This document shows positions 47,223 to 58,774 of a DNA stretch of 64,000 nt, piece by piece. The stretch lies in contig NC_080428.1 of assembly GCF_029873635.1 (NCBI RefSeq), positions 66,681,101 to 66,745,100 on the forward strand. Reading direction: 5' to 3'. The translations under genes and the position numbers were made by a program. This stretch comes from Malania oleifera. Lineage: Eukaryota; Streptophyta; Magnoliopsida; Santalales; Ximeniaceae. Below the pieces are notes generated by a model. The model searched no databases. It was given only the letters and a program-made list of their open reading frames with translations, and was not told the DNA's origin. The number at the start of each line of letters is the position of its first letter. The stretch's first letter is position 1.

Positions 47223-49648
47223 ATGGAAGAAGGGAGGAACCTTTCATCCATTTCTCCTTCCCAAGGTGGATACAACATGAGAATGCTACTCGTGGTTTGC
47301 ATGGTGCTGTCATGGATGTTTGTCCACAGATGGAGCCAGAGGAACAGTAAAAGCCCAAGAACTTGGCCACTTGTAGGGGCAGCTATTGAACAGCTGCTGA
47401 ATTATGACAGAATGCACGACTGGCTTGTCGAATACTTGTCCAAGTCAAAAACTGTCATCGTCCCAATGCCATTCACAACTTACACATACATTGCAGATCC
47501 TGCTAATGTAGAACATGTCCTCAAAACCAACTTTGCCAATTACCCAAAGGTGAAAAATCTCATTCTGACTTCAGAAAATCCCTTCCATGTCATCAAATTG
47601 GAAATTTTTAGAGCATAGAGGTAGGTTTTGCTAATTTCAAAAGTGGCTGCAACAGCATCCTGCTTGAGAAATCTCAGGAAATTTTTATTGCTTTGTTTTG
47701 CTGTTATTATGCAACTTGCAACTAGATAGAATTATACGTGACTTAGATTCTGTATGGTCTTTTCATCTTCTCATTCTTTCCCTGTATTTGATAAAAAAAA
47801 AAATGTACTGGCTGAAGGGTGCAGTGTATCACTCATACATGGAGGTGCTGCTTGGAGATGGAATTTTTAATGTAGATGGAGAGCTCTGGAGGAAGCAAAG
47901 AAAGACAGCAAGTTTTGAGTTTGCATCCAAGAACTTGAGGGATTTCAGCACTGTGGTTTTCAGAGAATATGGCCTGAAGCTCTCTGCTATTATAAGTCAA
48001 GCATCTTTCAACAACCAAGAAGTAGACATGCAGGTTATTTGCTAATCTCTGCCTCTACACATTTTTTGCATGTCTTATGGCTGAAGGGAGCTTGAACTTT
48101 CTCTGTTTTTTTTTCCCTTCCTCTTCTTCTTTTTGAAGGAACTGCTGATGAGGATGACTTTGGACTCCATATGCAAGGTTGGGTTTGGTGTGGAGATAGG
48201 AACTTTGTCCCCAAATCTACCTGAAAATAGATTTGCACGAGCTTTTGACACTGCAAATATCATTGTTACTCTTAGATTCATCGACCCTCTTTGGAAAATT
48301 AAAAACATTCTTAATATTGGCTCTGAAGCTCTACTTGACCAGAGCATTAAAATCATTGATGATTTTACATACTCTGTTATTCAAACAAGGAAGGTTGAGA
48401 TAGAAGAAGCCCGAGAAAATCATAAACATGATAAGGTAACACAATGGGAGACTTCAATAATTGGTCTTCTAATGGCAATGTTTTCTTGAATATATGAAAG
48501 AAAAGAATAAACCCATCATTGATATAACTCAATTCATGATGAAAATGATCAGATAAAACACGATATATTATCGAGATTCATCGAGTTAGGTGAAAACACA
48601 GGGAGCAACTCAACTGACAAAAGCCTCAGAGACGTGGTATTGAACTTTGTGATTGCTGGCCGTGACACAACAGCAACAACTCTGTCATGGGCCATATACA
48701 TGATAATGAGCCACGCTCATGTAGCTGACAAGCTTTACTCAGAGCTCAAAACTTTTGAAGAGGATCGAGAAAAAGAGGAGAACATCTCGCTGCTTCAGAA
48801 TGATGCAGAGGAACCTGAATCATTTGATCGAAGAATTGAACAATTTGCTGGACTATTGACTTATGATTCAATGGCAAGATTACACTACCTGTATGCAGTG
48901 ATCACAGAAACACTTCGTTTGTACCCAGCTGTTCCTCAGGTAAACATTTCTAATGGAACTGGTGGATGTGAAAAGCACCATTAAAGATAACCAGTCCCTC
49001 CCTCCATAAAGAGTCTTTCACCAATATATGCTTTAATGAAGAGAGTGTATGTTTTCAGGATCCTAAGGGTATCCTGGAAGATGACATATTGCCAGATGGA
49101 ACCAAGGTAAAAGCAGGAGGCATGGTGACTTATGTACCCTACTCGATGGGAAGAATGGAGTACAACTGGGGTCCTGATGCAGCTTTGTTCAAGCCTGAGA
49201 GATGGCTCAAAGATGGTTTCTTCCAAAATGCATCTCCATTCAAGTTCACTGCATTCCAGGTATGATTATGTAATCAAGAGTCCTAACCAAGGTTCAAATT
49301 TCAGATAAGACAGGCCAGGTAACTTCATCAAAGTACAACACCTAAACTTGAGTTTCTTGTTTTTTCTTTAAAATTGATCCTTTTTCTAATTTATGATGCT
49401 TAAAACAATTATATTACATTATTTGGTGCAAAAAGTGGATCATGATTCCTCTTCATGCTGATCTGCAGGCAGGGCCAAGGATATGTCTCGGGAAGGACTC
49501 AGCATATCTTCAAATGAAGATGGCCTTGGCCATTTTGTGTAGGTTTTACAAGTTCAGTTTGGTGCCAGGGCATACAGTGAAGTACAGGATGATGACAATT
49601 CTATCAATGGCACATGGATTAAAGCTTACAATCAGCAGACGCTCTTAA
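47223..49648 (+). CDS. CYP704B1: Cytochrome P450 CYP704B1-like, fatty-acid omega-hydroxylase
   Basis: Six exons, 47223-47549, 47818-48033, 48139-48435, 48553-48939, 49059-49259 and 49469-49648, all joined in phase 0 by GT-AG introns, give 535 residues. A hydrophobic N-terminal anchor (about residues 20-37) fits an ER P450. Seen motifs: I-helix AGRDTT (315-320), ExxR in ETLR (399-402), PERW (455-458) and the haem loop FTAFQAGPRICLG with the ligand cysteine at 482. The sequence follows Arabidopsis CYP704B1 closely along its length, including the ending KYRMMTILSMAHGLK. CYP704B1 omega-hydroxylates long-chain fatty acids in the tapetum for sporopollenin and pollen exine. A second ATG at 47277 (residue 19) lies nearer the usual family start, so the first 18 residues may not be translated. 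No damage is seen. Confidence 0.95.
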
Positions 49649-50775
49649 AATGCCACTCCCCTGCCATAATGAAAGCTTGCAAGCTTTGCAATTCAGTATG
49701 CATGTATTATCAATTTAGACAATGTAGCAATCTCTACTCATAAAAATGACCTAATCACTCAGGTGACATGCTTTTTTTTTCATCTTTGGTGAAAATGAAC
49801 GTCCAATAATTAGATTCTGTTTACGATTGATTTTCAAGACAACCAAAAATCAAACACAAGCAAGAGTAATGGACTGCGGTGGAATACTTTATGCCCTGTC
49901 CAAATCCCAAAAAGAAAAAGTAAAGAGCTTTATGCTCTATGAAATTCCTGACAAGAACTAGCTCTTTCAACCTAGACTGCAAGGGCTTTAGAACCCACAC
50001 CTTCAAGAGAAAATCATAGCGTTCCTGCTAAGAAAGAGATGTGAAGCAAAAAAAAAAAACAGGGAAAAAAAAGAAAGAAAAGGAGCTATGTAGAAAAGAC
50101 ACTCCAGTTGTAGGCAACTGTTGAGTCAGTGAGAGAGGTATCAATGCTTCAAGTTTCCAAAAGCCTTCCAATTGCAATCTCTAGGATTACAAAGCTCAAA
50201 ACACTGATTTCATGGAAAAACATAGGTCAAACTTTTCAATGAGCAGTGAGATGACCATATGCTCACTTCTTGATATCAGAATACTTCCTAATTATATAGA
50301 ATGGAATAGTATATGACAGTTGAAAACTTAGCTTCCCCTAGACCCAAAAACCTTTTATGTCCATTGTGCAAAATATGATATATTTTACAGAACTTGAAAA
50401 TGAAAGCCTTCACTTTGTAATATATACGATCCAGAACCAAGTTCAATAAGAAGTAAAGATCGCTTTAGACATCCTGGAAAAAGAAAAGGAGAAGAAAAAA
50501 TAAAGCATGCTTTTAGAGAGGGTAATTACCCTTTTAAAGCACATCTAGGGTGGTGGGAAAAGGAAGAACAATGCATCAAATAACAGCAATCAGAAGGCTT
50601 GAGTTCATTCATTTCTTGTCTGCCAGCACTGCAAATTACAGACTATTTCATGAGTTGACTGCATAACGATTTTAAGTTTGTGCACGGCACAATTGTTTTA
50701 TTTTATACAATATATTTACAGAAGCTGTGCTGAACAGTCATAGATTACACACAAGCAGCACTGCAGCAGCATAAA
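49649..50775. other. Convergent intergenic region
   Basis: Contains the 3' ends of CYP704B1 (+) and the MPO1-like gene (-). No further gene is seen. Confidence 0.6.
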
Positions 50776-53700
50776 CTAAGAAATTAATTTCTGCTTCTTA
50801 TCTTTCCATTCTTGAATTTCAGCTTCTATCCTTGCTTCAACTCTTGCACGGAACCCTGGATACGGCTCATAACTGCAGAAGGCTTGAAGAGCCTGAAACA
50901 ACCAACATCGAAACAGACATAGTTCTTAAATTGAAGAAACTGTCATGAAAAAGCATGCAGCTTATACAATAATTACCTCCAGCAGTACAAAGAAGGGAGC
51001 CATTAGTAAGGCTTGAATAAGGTTGTCCAAAAGAGCTGGAGCTCGTTTCTGTCGAATATCAATTGATTTTTTAATAAGAAATTTATGATATAAAATACTA
51101 ATTGAATTTCAGGAATATGAAAATGAACAAAAAAAAAAGATGATCAAGTTACAGATTACACAAGTTACCTCAAAGACCCCATGGCCAATAAACTGCGCTG
51201 TCCAACATATCAGCTGAGCCACCAGAACAACCTGAAAATAAGTTAGATTAGTTAAATACTTAAAATTTAAATGAAACTAGTCTGATTTACATAATCAAAG
51301 GGGGGAAAAAGTAAGTGGTAGATTTTCTGAACAATAACTAAGATCTGACTTAACTAGAAACAAATGAAGGTGTGTGCTATTGCACTCACACAGCAAATTG
51401 GTCGCATATGTATCAGACCAAACTTCTCTAGGTTGGCATTCACTTCTCAGTACGATTATCTCACTGACAACATGCCGAGATGCATTTCATGACATCCGCA
51501 TTAAATAGGAGTCACTGACTATCAATCAGCCAAAATTGTGAATAAATGGCTGTCCTGACAATTTCATGTAGGAGGAATGCTAGAATAATTGCTCCATTCA
51601 GTTTTTTACGACAGGGCCACTTGACATTTCTTTCAAAAGTAAAAATTGAATATGAGTGAATCTCTGAAGTTTCAAGTTTTCAATCCCCATTCAGATTTCT
51701 TTTCTATATCTACTTTTTATTTATTTTTCAGATAAGAAATAAAAATGAGAATCAATTTGAATTGATTACCACATATTATGCTTCAAGAAAATTTTCACTG
51801 TAACAAAGTTTACAGCTTTCCGTAAAATGGAAGAATATTTTTTGTTCTAGGTTGCTTTCTAAGAGAACAATTGAACTTCTATTCTGAAAACATCACATTC
51901 AGCTAATAGCACGCCACTATAAAAAAGACGAAGCCTCAATCAACAGCTGCAATGCAATCCTTTTCCTGGTCTTTTGACTGCCAGAACAAATGCATCTCAG
52001 AGAGAGAGAGAGAGAGAGAGAGAGTGAGTAATCAGATAATGTCTGCCTATTTAATTGGATGGGTTTTTGTTCATCTTTCACTGTTTCACATTTGCTCCCC
52101 CAAGTCAAATGGAAACCACAGGGACACTTCAGAGTAAATGCATCAGCTGGAGTACATGCAGATTGAGAAATCCACATCTTGATGAAAGTTTTAGTAGCTA
52201 TTAACATTGCTCGAAAAACCCTGTGAGTTTGTTTGACATTGTGAACAAGTCTAATACCAATAGCCACATCATGATAGACACCACTTCAAATGATTGCTAG
52301 TGACTACAAAACCTAGGTAGTGTTTGGGAGCAGGAATTTTGGGCCTTGCATTTGGATTTATATGGATTTAAATGAAACTCAATACAATTTTACACTACGT
52401 TTTGTTCAAATCCACATAAATCCAAATCCAAGGCTTGAAATCCAAGCTCCCAAATACAGGGTTATAGTTTTTCATGAAGGAGGTGTGCCTTTAAAAATTA
52501 TCATCATTTTGTAACATTGCAGTGTCATATTTTCCCACTTTCCATCTTTAGATCTTTTTATAACTAAAGTCCAAAGATGCCATAGAGGCCATAACAAAAA
52601 TCAACAATGCAAACCACTCCATAAGATCAATTTGCAACTGGCTGTGGTGGGGGTAGGCAGCAAAAGATCTTCCTTCATTAACCTCTATCTTGCGAGATAC
52701 TAAAACCTATTTTTAGCCCTTACTGAATAGCTTAAACTTTTAGGTTGAGTAGTTTCTCAACCTTGCAATAGGCAAGTCTCAACATTTGGCAATCCATTTC
52801 TACATATTTCCAAATTCAAGGCCCAAATCTAGTATTCCCAATGCAGCCTCAGTTCTTTCAAATCCAGAGCCGTCAAAGGCAACTACCAACTATGCTGCAA
52901 TATATCAATGCCCCAAGCGACATAGGATGATGATGAACATTACAAGGAAAATCAAATGAGCCCGTTGACTTTTAACAAAGCATTTGAAAAAAAAAAAAAA
53001 AAAGAATTGCCCAAGCATAAATATTAAGATCATGAGCATCAAAACATAATCAGAGTGAAGTTGTTAATCAAGGAAAAACAACAACAACAATAATAATAAT
53101 AATAAGACACCTCATTTCAGAACACGGATTTGGGCTTTGACTGGATTTTGTGCAAACTTGGACAAACAGCAACAATGGTTTGTATTGAATTTTGTTCCCA
53201 AGCACAACAAGAATTAAAACGACTAAACAGACCACTACAAAAAGAACCTCAAACTTCCATAACGGAAAGAATCAAAGTTTCAAAATCAACCACAGAAAAA
53301 ATCAATTTTGTCAGAAGTTGTTTCACAAAACATAATCAGAGTGAAGTTGTTAATCAAGGAAAAACAACAACAACAACAACAACAACAATAATAATAATAA
53401 TAAGACACCTCATTTCAGAACACGGATTTGGGCTTTGACTGGATTTTGTGCAAACTTGGACAAACAGCAACAATGGTTTGTATTGAATTTTGTTCCCAAG
53501 CACAACAAGAATTAAAACGACTAAACAGACCACTACAAAAAGAACCTCAAACTTCCATAACGGAAAGAATCAAAGTTTCAAAATCAACCACAGAAAAAAT
53601 CAATTTTGTCAGAAGTTGTTTCACAAAACATAATCAGAGTGAAGTTGTTAATCAAGGAAAAACAACAACAACAACAACAACAATAATAATAATAATAAGA

Positions 53701-54353
53701 CACCTCATTTCAGAACACGGATTTGGGCTTTGACTGGATTTTGTGCAAACTTGGACAAACAGCAACAATGGTTTGTATTGAATTTTGTTCCCAAGCACAA
53801 CAAGAATTAAAACGACTAAACAGACCACTACAAAAAGAACCTCAAACTTCCAGAACGGAAAGAACCAAAGTTTCAAAATCAACCACAGCAAAAATCAATT
53901 TTGTCAGAAGTTGTTTCACAAAAACAATCGGTGTAGTTCAATCGAAAAATTCATATCAATTCATGAACAAAATACAAAGTCAACGCCAAAATTTACCTTC
54001 CAAGCCAGAGAAAACCCGAGCCGATCGGCAAGGAAACTGCTGGAAACCCAACAAATCACACAGAGGAAGGCAGCCAAAAGACCAGATTTCACATCCAAAG
54101 AGATATAAAATAAGGCGTAGATCAGAGTAAGCAGGAACCCAATATTGAAGAACAGTAAAACATTGTTCCCGAATAGCGAAAACTCGACAGAAGGAAGGTG
54201 GAACAAAGAAGGCGTGAAGTAAAGGAGAAGAAGGGCTGTGAAGAAGATCGGCCAAACAAACACCATGTGTATGTCGATGTTAACGGGGTTGCTGTGGTAG
54301 GCGCCATAGAAAGCAAAGTGCTTCTCAAGATCCAACAGCCGAACCTTTCCCAT
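50776..54353 (-). CDS. MPO1-like (DUF962/YGL010w) ER membrane protein
   Basis: Four minus-strand exons, 54353-53997, 51231-51169, 51048-50977 and 50892-50776, join in phase 0 with GT-AG introns to give an intact 202-residue protein. It starts MGKVRLLDLEKHFAFYGAYH, the conserved family opening; an in-frame ATG four codons upstream (54365) is less likely. Hydrophobic segments at about residues 30-50, 60-82, 90-110 and 119-135, then KRAPALLDNLIQALLMAPFF, suggest a polytopic ER protein. Histidines 12, 20, 29 and 136 (QFIGHGVF) match positions conserved in yeast Mpo1, an Fe(II) dioxygenase acting on 2-hydroxy fatty acids from phytosphingosine breakdown. The plant activity is inferred. The C terminus is short, charged and probably cytosolic. 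Intron 1 is 2.77 kb and holds a MITE and a triplicated repeat. Confidence 0.92.
51997..52024. repeat. GA microsatellite in MPO1-like intron 1
   Basis: About thirteen GA units. Confidence 0.9.
52318..52460. mobile_element. MITE-like inverted repeat, TTTGG family, copy 4
   Basis: GTGTTTGGGAGCAGGAATTT on the left pairs with the complement of AAATCCAAGCTCCCAAATAC on the right, and inner blocks TTTGGATTTATATGGATTT and AAATCCACATAAATCCAAA pair as well. About 143 bp, the best preserved copy in the window. It lies in intron 1 of the MPO1-like gene. Confidence 0.75.
53045..53924. repeat. Three near-identical tandem copies of a 0.3-kb unit
   Basis: Copies at 53045-53330, 53331-53628 and 53629-53924 (286, 298, 296 bp) each start CATAATCAGAGTGAAGTTG or its equivalent position, then a CAA/TAA microsatellite of differing length, then a roughly 230-base body from GACACCTCATTTCAGAACAC to TTTCACAAAA. 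Bodies 1 and 2 look identical; copy 3 differs at a handful of sites near its end. The array lies in intron 1 of the MPO1-like gene, ending about 70 bases from the exon 1 splice donor. The plus-strand frames of about 100 codons in each copy only reflect the repeat. Confidence 0.95.
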
Positions 54354-54365
54354 TGAGGAATTCAA

Positions 54366-57273
54366 TGAAGTTCGTCCAAATTTTCGCTCAATCAGTGATC
54401 CCTTGCACAGATCAATGATTTAAGCATCACAGAGAACCCTAGAGCTATCAGATTCAGTGTTCAATGATTTAAGGTGTATTTCGTAATTTGGTGTTGTGTC
54501 GGGATCACTCATCGCAACACTGCTCAGAAAACATACATAATTTTGGGTGAAATTCAAAACACCCTGAAAATTTTGAAATCCACTAATTTTCAAAAATTAT
54601 TAATTTTTTAAATTTGATTTTATTTACCAGATGAATATATGTATAAAATAAATTTTATTTTTTATAAAATGATATGATATCAATTTCATAAATTAATTAA
54701 ATTGAAAAAATCAAATAGTTTAACACCTTAAAAATTGAAGAAATAAATCAAAGTGTCAATTCTCCAATTAACCAATTCCATTACTTTGACTCGATCAACA
54801 AAAAAATTATTTTATTATCATTTTAAAAATTAAAAAATATATATATTAAAATTTTAAAATTATTAAAAATACTTAATAAGGCCACAAAATGTTTATAATA
54901 TAAAATTTTTCATACAAATAAAACATACCAAAAGTCATAGTTAAAGCATAGTTCACATTTTTAAATTTAAGTAATTTATCAATTACAATATTAAAAAATG
55001 TGAATTAAATTTCAAAAATTCAAATACAGTGTTAAAAAATATGAACTAAAATTTCAAAATTTATACTTCACAAATTAAAGCCGAATGTTACTTTTTTCAT
55101 GAGTAAAATATGAATGCTAAATAGATAAAAAAAAAAATTAATTTATATTACTTGGTTAACCTTTGTTCGAACTAATTCACCAATTTTTTTTTCTAATTTT
55201 ATTTACGCTGTTATGTCATCAAATATGATAGTCTGTTAGGCTCAAAAAGCAAGTCATAATTCCACCAACCGGTCGACATGAATCAATTTTTAGACTATGT
55301 TTTTAGTCCTTTAATTTCTGTGAAAATTGTATATAACAACCATTTTGGAACATTATACTCATCTAACTATTTTTTTTTTTTTCAGAATAATTAAAATTAT
55401 TTATTTATATCATATATTTTAAAAATTTTAAAATAATAATTTAATTATGTTATCATGTTATGACAACTTGACCAGATCTAATTGGATCAGTTAGTTCAAT
55501 CAACTGGGAATTGGGCATCTAATTTAGCTACAAATTCAATTATCAAAACATTGTACATGATTGATCAATTTTTCTAATTTAATTTACTAACTTCTTGAAA
55601 TTTTTCTAATTTATCTTATCACAATTGAATAAAAAGATAAATTTTCATTTTTTTTCACATGGATTTAACAATTGACTAACCATTCAAAAGATTGATTTGT
55701 CCATAGAATTTAATCTCGCAAAAATTTTAATAGTTTTACAAATTCAAGGGATAGGATGTCATTTTAAAAACTCAATGGGTGTCATTAGATTTTACCTTAT
55801 AATTTTTTACTTATCCTGAATTTAAATTTAAAGTCATGTCCTCAAATGCTCAAATATAGGGTTAGATTGAGTGTGAAAGCATTACTTGAATTATTGTACT
55901 ACTATTATTAAATTATTGCACGGCTGGACACTTGGACAGCATTATTACAAGAAACATAAATAATGACTTGTAAAAGAAAATGAAATAAAATATTTGGGAC
56001 TATAATCACCAATCCACAAACATGTGGATTTTATATATTCACAAATCAATCGAATAATCCGGAAGTGTTCAAATATGAGCTTTTCTTGCAAAAGATTGCC
56101 CTCGTTTCAAATGATATCAAACCCAAAAAGCAGGCCAAATATCTAAATGATGCAACAACATACTATGCCAATAGTATTCCCCCCCCCCCCCCCCGCCCCT
56201 TTTTTTTTTCTAATGCTATCTGCCATTTAATTTTGTGTCTTGCACATCCTCTGGCTCTGGCTGAGTTTGAAAAATAAACCCAAAGATGTTTTAGTCCTTT
56301 GCTTTTGCAACTTCAACGGCAAAAGTTTAGAACAAATATCACTTTTACACATGATTTCTTGAATTAACTCAAAGAAACGACGGGGCTGAGTTTAAACGTT
56401 GGGCAGCTGATTACGGAATCAATTTACCTAATAATTTCTCCTACTACAGAAAGCAATAAAATAGAAAAAAAACCGTGCCTGAGCCAAGCATTCTGCCTCA
56501 TAATCAACGCTTACAGCCTCAGCTAGCTGAATAAATAAAAACAATCAGTATCGGCTACAACTACAATCATTGTACATAGACTATTAACTCAAACGAATAC
56601 ACTGTACAATGGGTGGGAACCAAAAATGCCATAGCTGCCATAGCCAAACAGCTATTGGCTTCACTGGGTTATCTTGACCTTCTATGGACCAGTTCCACCA
56701 TAGGTAGCCATCAACAAAATAAGCTCCATACTTTGTAATGAAAGTTGGCAGCAGTTGAAGATGACTGCCCGAACAAAAAACATTCAGCACCCAACATATG
56801 ATTGCTACAGCTTCACACAGGTTAATTCTATCTGAAAAATTTGTCAGATCAAGCAAAGAGCTTCAGTAAACTTAGCAAACAATTTGACAAGAAATACTTT
56901 TGGCAGGAAGAATGGACAGTTTCATTGTGATATCAAGATAGAAGGGAACTGTGCCCTTCTCCATTCCCCCCCCCCCCCCCTTTTTTTTGTTGGGGCTTGC
57001 TGGGTATCTCTGCCCCACGTCTCTGTCACTTTGAAGTTGAAACAACTGCATTTTGATGATGATGATCATCGTAGGTGTTCAATTTCAAATTGGAAATCAG
57101 CAGATTCCAGATAGAGGAAGATGCCAATGGAGGAGAGGGGAGGATAATATAATATGGTGGCCAGCAAGTTAACATCCAGTATTTTCAGAGAGAGATAAAT
57201 TATGATGTGGATGAGGTCCAAATAGATGTGCATCATCACCTTCTTTGTCAGCCATATTGCGCATGGTCAATTT
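54366..57273. other. Intergenic, AT-rich, two long C tracts
   Basis: From the upstream region of the MPO1-like gene to the stop codon of the BUB3.3-like gene. Runs of C at 56179-56194 and about 56966-56980 are followed by T runs. No recognisable gene. The stretch just below 57274 must hold the BUB3.3-like 3' UTR. Confidence 0.6.
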
Positions 57274-58737
57274 CTACTTGAACTTCCCACAAGAACCTGA
57301 GACATGGTGGTCGCCACCCGTTTCATGTATGAATATTTGAGGAAGCTGTTCTCTGCCACAAACAAACATCACCAGTTTAGTAGATCTAAAAACTTCAAAT
57401 CACATGGAAAAATAACAAACCCTTTATTAGTATGACAACAACAAGAATGAAATATTTGGCCATCAAGATACAAAATCACAAAATAGAGCCATGGAGTTGA
57501 GCTATAGATTATGGGCAATTGGCAAGGGAAAAGAATTAGAAAGAAGTAGATTTGCAGAAGCAGAGCAACTCGAAACAACTGGATAAAATAATACTAATTA
57601 GAGATGACTTAGCGTCACGAGCCAAGCTTGTTCAAGGCAGTATGCTTGCCTGTGACCCCTTGCCTTGTGTACATGGGATGTGTAACCATTATTTAAGTAG
57701 TACTACAGGTTTTTTCATTTAGTATGTTTATGCCTTGGTGTAAAGCATGATTCCGAGGTCAAGTTGATGTTTCCTAGTGTCAAAGCTAGAATAGCATATA
57801 AGCTTCTTTAGGGGAGAATGAGTGTTCATCGGTCATTGTAAAACTCACTAGCATTTTGTAAATGTGTTTAGCCTACTTGCCTCTCTCGCTAAACACACAT
57901 TGCCTACGGAGGTGTTATTAATACACAACGTTGACTCAACGTTTACCACATGATTGTCATATGCTTATATGAATTGCTTACTGCTTCCACTTACTATGCA
58001 TTTGACGGTTGTGAATGCGTTATAGTGGTAAACCACGTTATACTTTGGCTGACTAATAAAGCAAAAGTGCTGTAACTAGTGCAGCACGGCCCTTCACAAG
58101 GTATGAAGTGTTCAGCCCCTGACAGTTAGGTTTGGCCAAAAAGACCAAAGTGCAGAAACCCTGAAAAGATGAGAAGCGTTACTTGCAATGATTTAAGTGT
58201 AGGAGAAAGCCTGAGTTGCAGACAAAGTCGTAAAAGGAGATTATCCAAACTCTGACAAGTGAGGAAAGGTGGTTAATAACTTCTGTTGTGGACCACATGA
58301 TAGTTGTGAAAAGCAATGATAAATTGGAAAACCCATTGAACTACACTTATTCAGGAATTCAATCACACTTGAACAACCTGAAACCATAGATCTTAGTCTA
58401 TATAGTAAGAAACCAAATATTCTCGAGTACTCCTGTACTTTCTTTTTACTTGCTCGTCTCATTTTGCATAATTTATTCACTTCATCAAGGGTATGTTTGT
58501 TGGGGAGATATGGAGAGAAGAGAAAAGAAACTAATAGAAGAGAAGGGAAACTAGTTTCTCTCCTGTTTGGTTCACCAAGAGCAAAACTTGAAGAAATCTA
58601 TACTTTTGTGGTTGGTTCAACAAATGAGAGAGGAAAAGAAAAGAAACAGTATATATTCAGTTTATAATATTATCCTTTATATGGAAAGTGCAGGATAATA
58701 GGGTAATAACTAATGACAATAAGTAAAATAATTTACA

Positions 58738-58774
<37 letters not shown>

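Noticed and set aside
53130-54130. Three similar plus-strand open frames of about 100-135 codons
   Set aside because: They are the same noncoding 0.3-kb intron repeat read three times; the last runs antisense through exon 1 of the MPO1-like gene.
54366-56580. Possible additional gene between the MPO1-like and BUB3.3-like genes
   Set aside because: Only short AT-rich frames with no domain or splice pattern. The frame at 56065-56277 includes a poly-C/poly-T tract.
56179-56980. Runs of C followed by T as functional G-quadruplex-type sites
   Set aside because: They are simple homopolymer tracts and may partly reflect sequencing or assembly error; no further structure supports a function.
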